From: Certhia americana
Taxonomy: Eukaryota; Chordata; Aves; Passeriformes; Certhiidae
Assembly (NCBI GenBank): GCA_018697195.1
Contig: CM031859.1
Coordinates: 56,732,779-56,796,778 of the forward strand
DNA: 64,000 bases
Direction of reading: 5' to 3'
Shown: in pieces, positions 53,501 to 62,500 of the stretch
How positions within the stretch are numbered: the first letter of the stretch is position 1
How the letters are laid out: every line of letters starts with the position of its first letter
Program-made: the position numbers and the translations under genes
The notes under the pieces: model-generated
Told to the model about the DNA's origin: nothing
Databases searched by the model: none
The model's input: only the letters and a program-made list of their open reading frames with translations

Positions 53501-56500
53501 GGAAAAATAATAATAATAAAAGGGACTATACCTTTGTAATTGCTCTTGCTGGGTTTTGGCTTCTTGCTCTGTCCCTTTGGCCTTTTCCTCCAATGCAGCT
53601 ACATTCTGCACCAGCTGTTTGCTTGCTGTGGCTTGTAGAAAAGGCTCTATCTCAGACACAAGGCCTTGTAACACTTTCAAATGATCATTAAACTGACTTT
53701 CTGTGCTGAAAAATTCAACATGGTTCCTGAGATTCTCCTCAGAGTTCTCAACATCTAGACCATTTCTTGCTAACTGTAGAAATTCCTGAGCATCTTCCAG
53801 CCAGTCATTTGCTATCTGCATCACTTGGTAATACCTTTGGCAGAGGCTATATACTTTATTCAAGGTAGCCTGAAATAAAAGGGAGAGTCACAAACGTAAA
53901 ACCACAGTAGCCTGTGTAATTTTAAAAACTCAAGACAGTAGGATTACTAAAATGAGTCTTTTTGTGATGACTGTAAAGATCAAGCCACAGAGCCATCTTT
54001 TTCAGCTTTGTGACCGAGAAACTAATGATGGTTTGGGTGAACTAACCTGTCTCATGTGTATAGCTTCTTGAACTTCACCATCCAGTTCTGCCAGCTCAGC
54101 AAGAGTGTTTTCCAGGTCAGCAGGTATCAGCTCCTTTGCTTTCATATAGCGTTCTTTCTCTTTATTGCTTAGTGCATTCATTACTCTGAGGCTCGACTGC
54201 ACTTCTTCCTGATGTATCTGAACCTTTCGGATTTCTTCTTGGATGCTCTGCAGTTTGAGGTCCAAACTTAATGTTCCATTAAGTTCTGTTTTCACCCACC
54301 TCAACCAGTCAAGCGAGCGGCAGATTTCTGTCTTGAAGTCAATGCTCTGCACAAGTCTGCTCTCACACTCCATCACCGTGTCAACAATGGCAGAATGCAA
54401 AGACTTCAGCTTCTCTTGCCAAGCCTGAATTTGGTGATTTGTTGTCTCATATGCAGACGAGTCAACCTGAGGAGAAAGGCCTTCTAGATGTTCAGTTATT
54501 CGCTTCAGAAGACTTCCTGAGTCTTGCAAGCTGCCCACCAGAGAATTGTATATTTTCAACTTTTCTTCTATTGGGAGAGTTTCTTCATTCACCTTAACCT
54601 GCTCCTTTCTCACTGTTTCTAGCTGTGCCTCAAACTGCATACACATCTTCTCATGCTCCTGGCATGCTTCTATTGTGTCTTCCAACAGGTTGATTTTCTG
54701 TTCTATTTGCCTCTTCAACTTGTGATACAGCGTGGAAAGTTTTAACATCTCATCTGGCTGCCAGGGCTGGCCAGTGCTTCGAAAAGCCTCCTTCTTCTGG
54801 TTCAGTTCATCCACTGCTGCAGCTAGGTTCATGGCTTCACCTAAGAGATCTCTGTAGGCTTGCTGGAGTGACACAGTTTCTTTGGCTGAAATAGCAGCTG
54901 GAGCTTTGTCCATGTTAATAAACTGGTCTTCTAGCTCGGTCAGAGCTTTACTCGTCAACTCAATCAAAGAGGCGTACTCTTTTCTGGCATAAATTGCTTC
55001 CTGAACCTTACATAATTTTTCTTTTGCCAGAGCAGTGACAATATTGAATTGCTGAGGGAGACTGTTAAGTTTTTCATCTAGATAAGAGTGATCCACTTCA
55101 TTAAGTGATGGCAGGACTTCTTGGCCATCTCTTTGCAGTGCAAGTAGCAGATTTTCATATTCTGGAGATTGCTCAAGAATCTGTTGATATTTTGCCAGCT
55201 GGCTGTATAACTCAGTGTTAGAATTCATTACATTGACTTCTGGGAATGTGACAATATCAGCTTGTTTTAGCCAATGGCAAGCTTTATCCAAATCTTCTTT
55301 GAAATATTTCCTGGAAACAATATTTTTCTCCAGTTCTAACAATCTCTGGTTACACTTTTGTAAAACAGTGTCGTACACATTCTGTAGTTCTTGCAGTTTA
55401 CCTAACACCTCACTCTTCTCTTGATTGGTTGCTTCTTTCATTAAATCCCTTCCTTGAGCCCACAACCCTGTGACCTCATTTTGATAGGCCTTAAGATTAG
55501 CCTGTGTATTCTTACAAGTCCTGATCTGTTTATTCACATCTTCTGGCAACAGACAAATATGTTCTGGAAACATCACCTTCTTCTCATGCTGGTGAATTTG
55601 GTTTGTAGCCTGAAAGACTGCCATGAGAAACTGTGTCTTTTCAGACAGTGCTTTATTCAGGTGTTTTCTCCTCTGCCCCACCAACTCGCTGAGACAAGCC
55701 ACATGGTGCTGTGCATCAGACACTGTTTTCTGCAGTTCTTGCCTTTCATTGAGCCCTAGGTTGGTCATTACCCTGTCAGCATCCTTCACAAGCATCTTCA
55801 GAACAAGCTGTTTGGCTTCAAGCTCACTGCAAATGGTAAGATGATCCATGAGAAGACTCTGAGCCATATCTGGAGGAGGGCTCTGTTTAAGAGCCTCTGA
55901 GACACTAGGTTGCTGTTCCTCTGCCCACTCCATTAGTTCCTGAAATCTGGAATGCACCAAGCTGAGCTCTTCTAAGGTTGAAACAGAAACTTGAATTTTC
56001 CGTTTGACAAGGTCCTCCAGCTGAGTCCAGCGTTGTTCAAAATGACTGAATTGCTCCTTTACTAATTCTTTGTCATCAAGATTCAAATGTTCTATCATCT
56101 TCTGCTTCTGATCTTTCAAATCTTCCAGAGCAAATCTCCTTTCCTGTAGTGCAATTGCCAGTTTTTGCAAAGCTTCAAGGTGCACGTTTGTACTTTCAGC
56201 ATCAGATCTGTCATCAAAAAGGACAGGACAAAAATGAGTTATTAGATCCTATTTCAGCCTAGGCTTTTATAAGGATTAATTATAAGCTCACTACATACTC
56301 AAATCAATATGATATATAAAGACCTACAGTTTTCAGATTCACTTGAAGGCAGCAGCCTTGAACTAATTTAAAAACTACAAATTTATTAGTGTCCCTTCCA
56401 TCCACTCCATGGTCCTCAGGCTGAGCATACACATTTACATGAACACAGACCATACTGATAATATTACACATATGAACAACAGCAAGTATCAAGGTTGAAG

Positions 56501-59500
56501 TGAATTTTGTTCCTTGACAATGAGAGGAGCAGCAATACACTCACAATTTTACTCATAGCTGGTGTGCTTATCCTACGCAAAGCAGCTGCAAATATTTAGG
56601 AGTAGTTACTAAGCAGTAATATAATAATCTAATAGATAGAAAAAAAATTCATGAAAATGAACCAGTGAATGGACCATGAATTCATGAACCACCACAAATG
56701 AAAGAGTTCAAATGAAATAGTATACCCTGACAGGATCAATCACTACTTGCCTTAAAGACAAACACTGAAGATCTGGCCTCTCAAACTCTCTTTTTCTCAA
56801 CAAAAATGATTAATTGCCTGATAATTAATAAGGGAGGTGTGTTTTTAATTAAATATGCAAAAAGGGATTTTTAGAGGCTCCCACTTAGAGACACTCTGTA
56901 AACAGCTCTTTTGGCATATATGCACAATTTGCTTTGTGGATATGACTCCTTTTTTTTTACCTAGCCAGGTTATCCCACTCTTTCATGAGCTTTTCCAGGA
57001 AAACTTCAACGACATTCATGCGATCATGGTAATCCCTTGTCCTCTGTAGATCCTCCTCCCTCTGCATGAGCAAACTGTGTGCCTGAAGGCAGAGGTCCAG
57101 CCACTGGTTGCTCAGTTCTCCTATTTCCTTGTGTTCAGGTGATTCCTGTCCTTGGGTTAGTTTGTTCATCTTCTCAGTCACAGAGGTGAGAGCTGACTGC
57201 TTAGACTGCAACTTCTGACTGAATTCCTGAAAAAGATATAAGCAAAACCCAAAATAATAACATGCATTCCAAATTATAAAATAGAATTTAAAGAAAAGCT
57301 CTAAAATAAATAAATTGTATATTGACTAATTATCTGCCCAGGCAAATGCTCTGCAGATATAAATTGGAAAGAAGTGTTTTCACTCCTCTCCAAACCCTTC
57401 TCCCCATCTTCTGACGTGAAGACAAGTTGGTAATAGATGCTAAAGCAAACCAGAGAAGTTTCCATGTGCCAGTGATAAACAGAATTTGTGATCAAGTCAC
57501 ATCCTGTTGTCCAGGCTTCTGTTCTAGCACAGCTCCCACCATATGCTAAAACATGCAAGGTAGTCTTGAATCTCAAAAGAATAATTTATTTTACCAGTAC
57601 TGTTACTAGCTTATTTTTTTTCCTTTTTCATTAGAGACTAAAAATAGGAAGCAGTCCATGAGTCAGTGAGCCTCCATATCCATACTCTGTATTGTTCCTA
57701 CTTCTGTAACAGCAACCATTACCACTGTCATTATTGAAACAAAACCATGGATTACCTAAGAATGATTGCTATCTTAGCTAATAACTAGTAACTAAAAAAA
57801 TTCATCTGCATACACATCCTACCAAATAAGAAGTCAGAGATCTCAAAAAGAAGAATACACAATATACTGACAACTTAAATTAATCAAATATTTTTCAGCC
57901 CTTACACACTACAGTAAATATAATCTTTTCCTAAATTCTAGTTCCAGTAACTATAACTAAGTAAGCACGCCTATCTCTATCTCTGCCTCATTGCTCTTCC
58001 TGATGGCTTGAATCCTTTACCAGGGCAAATTATTAGGAAAAACACACCTTGTGCCACCCACTACTGTACAGCAGGTGTCTCCCTTTCATTATAACCCAAA
58101 GTTACTGACTGAAAGAGTGAAGGAAGAGACAGACTCCTTCTTCTTCCTGGACTCTAATGATAGCTGGTATAACAGCTTTCAGTCCAGATTGTGCTGAGAC
58201 ATCTTCAAAGGCTTTGACTTTGTTCCAAAGTGTGAGTAGAACAGACATGGAGAGGAAGTGCTGTTTACTTTTCACCTAAATCTTGGCACATCAGAAAAAG
58301 AATACAAGCAAAGTCTAGACCAAAAATGCAAAACTCACATATTTAATCATCCATTAAAGAAATTGTCTTTGTGTTAAGTTACTGGTTATGATACGTACAG
58401 AATAGTAATAAAATGTCTCTCTTCTGGAATGAATTAGAGAAGATATGAAGGCATTTGTCTCATTAATTAAATTGTGTTTCTGTCACCTCTTCTTAGAGAT
58501 TAGCAACATCAAATAGTTTTGTTGACTAATTTTGAAATACTTCTAAACTATTTAGAAGCATAGAAATCAAATAATTTAGCAAACACAATTTACAGATCTT
58601 GTCTTCAGGTCCACTGAGATCAGCATTTAGTCTACTCTAAAAGCAAAGGCAAATCAGATCACTAGGCTGAAACTTTTCCATTAGAAAAAAACCAAACAAA
58701 CTGAAAAATATTCAAGTACAGTTTTCTGTTCTCTGATCACCCTGCAGCATCAACAAGGAAACACTCTTTCCTCTATCTTCTCTGCTCTTACTTAGAGCAT
58801 ATTAACCACCGTATGCAATACATGCATATAATATAAATAATAAAATAATATCAGCCACAGAATGAACTTCTTCCTTACCTTTTATTCTTTAACCAAAGTC
58901 TCCTTACCTTAACCTGGAGTACCATATTCTGGGCAATATTTAGCTCCAACTCTGCCCGTCTCCTTTTTAAATTCTGTAGTTGTTGATCTGCATCCTGGAA
59001 ATATATCCAGAGCTCAGCCTTCAATTGTTTGATCTCTTCCCAGCCTTGAGACAAATACTGTGAGTGCATTATCTGTTGCTCAATCTGGAAGAAAAGAAAT
59101 GGGGTAGGAATGCTTTAATGCATCTATTTTTGGAGAATGGAGAATGAATACCATTCTTCTGAACACAATGCTGTACTAAAGCAATTTCTGAACCAGATTC
59201 TGAAAGGGCTAATACTATCCACAAAAATAATCTTAACCTTTAAAACTCACAAAAATTGTACCTATCAAAGGAAATCTGGCTGGAAACAATAAAAAAAGAA
59301 ATTAATTATCATTCACCCTTGAAAGAAGCAAGTTTATGAGTGTTTATATTTCAATGTTCTCTGTTCTCTTAAAGCTTAAATTAATTGTATAATTTAGTCT
59401 ACTGCATGTCAAAAATATTGTCAGAGTGAACCCTACATAAAAGTTCCAACTAAACACTTCCATGTAATTTGCTTAGCCCAGTTATTTTGCCTATATGCCT

Positions 59501-62500
59501 CTTCTAAAATGCCAATAAGAAGAATGCTTACCGGACCTGAGCCCATCAATCCTCTTACACCAATAGTGACACAGCTGCTTTTGCTCTAAATACAGCAGTT
59601 GGGTGCCTTTAAGATTTAGACATTCAACCAGCTTAGTATATCTCGGCACTATACCATCTGTGATTTCTTTAAAATATTTCACTGCTTTTATGTCAAAGGA
59701 GAATCCTTTTCTGATGTTTGGGATGTTTTTCAGCTATTCAGTTCTTGGACTGCCATATTTTTATGGATTATTTGGATTTGTACAATTCCCTTCTATGGTA
59801 TGGAATACTGTTACTGTATGTATTAGATTCTTACTCTTGTTAGAAGTAGTTTCAAAACTTTGGTTGTGTGTCTGCATAAGAGAGACCAAATTTTTCATGT
59901 TTATAAGAGGAATGCTCATAATCCTTCTTTTTCAATAATTTAAGTTTATTATTCTATTTTAAACCTAAGCATTAAGTGACTTCAAAACTTAAAATTGAGG
60001 AACACTTCTATAAATTAATATGCTGAAATAGATGCACTTTGATTAATGAAGTGAACAATCGTAGTTTTTATTATGATGGTTATTATATTATTAATCTATT
60101 AATATAGGCCAATATGAACATCAGTCTATTGATGAATAAATAATAAAAATAAGATATGTCTCAGATGTAATAAATTACAGAGAAGATTAGATTGAATTGT
60201 GTTTTTTGAAAACAATTTGAATCAAGTTTTCTTCCACGGAACATTATTTCTGTGGCTTTAGGCCAATATCTTGTAACTTTTCCTAAGTACTTTTATCGAC
60301 CTTAGATGTGTGTCTTTTTATGAATACCAGGGTGGCAATGTATGGATTTAGTAAATAAAAAAAGAAAAAAGGAAGCAGAAAGAGAAAACTATTTAACTAT
60401 CTCTAAAGAAGTACTTAAGTTGAAAGTAAGATGACATTTATTTAAACCATTACCCAATATGACCTTTTTAAAAGGGAACGGATCAAGGAAGTTAAAGCTC
60501 TAAATAGGATTAAAAGTGGGTTGTTGTGTTTATCTTGTACCGTTTGTTTTGTTAGTTGAATATCTGCTGCTGTACCCTTCACTGTGGCATCCGTCAGATC
60601 ACACATGGAGCACAGAAGATCCAAGTATGTATTGGCCTGCTCCTGCAGAGCCCGGAAATGTTTAACCTGCGGGAACACAACTCAAAAGTTAACCCTGAGA
60701 CTGTGGAAATAGTATCTTGTTTTATTACAATCACACATTTTAGTATTTTTAGTTTGCCTTCTTATTTTTTTCTGTAAAATTAAATGTAGAAATACATTCC
60801 TTTTTTAAAGGTTGCTGTGTTATAATTATGGAAAGGCATAGTCCTTAAAACCTTGATCATTTCAAATCATCCAATTATCAAAGCACTTAGAGACATATGA
60901 ATTATCTAGCTTATTTCTTGGATAGAAACACACAGTCTCAACAAGGTGACAGACTTTCCCAATGTGAATGGGAACCAGAGCTTTATGGGATTATGAACAT
61001 TTCCTGTTCCTACACCTATAAAATTCTCCAGTGTCTGACGTATCATGAGAAATTCAGCTTAGTGGCACTTAGATGCCGGTCTCACTGTGTCACACCCTGC
61101 TAACCCTGCCCTTGTAGGTCTGCCATCTCTAGTCTTTCAAGGTCTCTATTAGGCAAGACAATGGATGAGATAGCTCTGAATTCCAGCATTTTTAGCACCA
61201 TACCAGGTTAATTTAAAACCAACTTACAAATCAAATGTAAAATACATTGTCACCAAGAATAATCAAGAAGCAATGAAAGAATGCTTCATGGTCAATGTGG
61301 ACTAAAGGCAGTAGTATATTCTTAGACTGAAAAATTATCAATTGCCTGATAATTGACTCTGTGTCCATGGTAACACGAAAACAGGCCTCATAAGGAACAT
61401 AGTAGACAGATGAGCAAATGGACAAGCAGAAAGACACAACTCCTCTGCTAAACACATCTATAGAGTAGCTGAGCTAATTTATCTAATTAGACAACATTTT
61501 TCAGGTAACATGTTTCTAAATGTTAAACAGAGCTAGCAAAAGCCTTCTTTGATTTTTCACCTACAGATATTTTGCATTCCAGGTATTCCTTTTGGGATGG
61601 GAATGAACGTTGAGGCTACACAGTTTTCTGAGAAGGCTAGAAAATATCTAATTTCTAGAAATTTAAATCTTATCTGAATTCACCTTGTTAAGAATAACTG
61701 AGCTTTTTCAAGTCCTAAACTTTTACCTGTTTAACTGCATCTGCCAGGCTGAAAGCTGTCCAAGAAGTTGGCTTTAGCTCTGACTGCACTGTAGACAGCC
61801 AAGTCTGGCACTGTTGAAGAGTATCCTGATGATTAACATGCTTCTGGAGCTCATGTTCCAAAGTCTGGTACACCTAAACAAAACATTTTGTAAGTATCAC
61901 ATTTTCAAATAGCACCATTGTCTCTCTTTTCCTACCTTGAAAACTGCTGATAAAACAGAATTATTAAGACTTTGATTATTTTAGCTCTTGTACATAAAAG
62001 TACCAAGGGCTGAAACTTCCACTGCACACTGCTAACATGTGAAGAAGATGGACAATATTTAATGCACAGCTTCTGAAAAGAATAATTAGAGATGCAAATG
62101 AAGAGCATGCTCTCTTTCTTATGTACCCAACATTTTTGCATTGACTTTGTAAAAGATTATTTTTAGTATGGTTTTGAGTTGTTTTATTAAGGTTTTTTTG
62201 GGTTTTGTTTGGGGTTTTTTTTGACTGCTAGCTTGATCTCCTAATTGGTTTAACAGAATGTCCCAGCTGGCCCTTCTTAAATGCATATTTTGGTTTGAAT
62301 GAGAGAGACTGTATTTACTAGCACATACTTAAGACCTGTTTATGTATCAACACTAAGATTGCAATTTGCTCCCTAGTTTATGAAGTAGAAAAGGTCTAAT
62401 TTTTTTGCTGCAGCTGCTCAGAAGCTAGTGTAACATGAAGGTAGTGAGCATGTGGCAAGATTTAGGTAAGAACTCATAGGCCACTACTTTTACTGGTTGC

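Noticed and set aside
54243..55844. Several + strand open frames opposite the giant exon
   Set aside because: Antisense shadows of a 720-codon coding exon.
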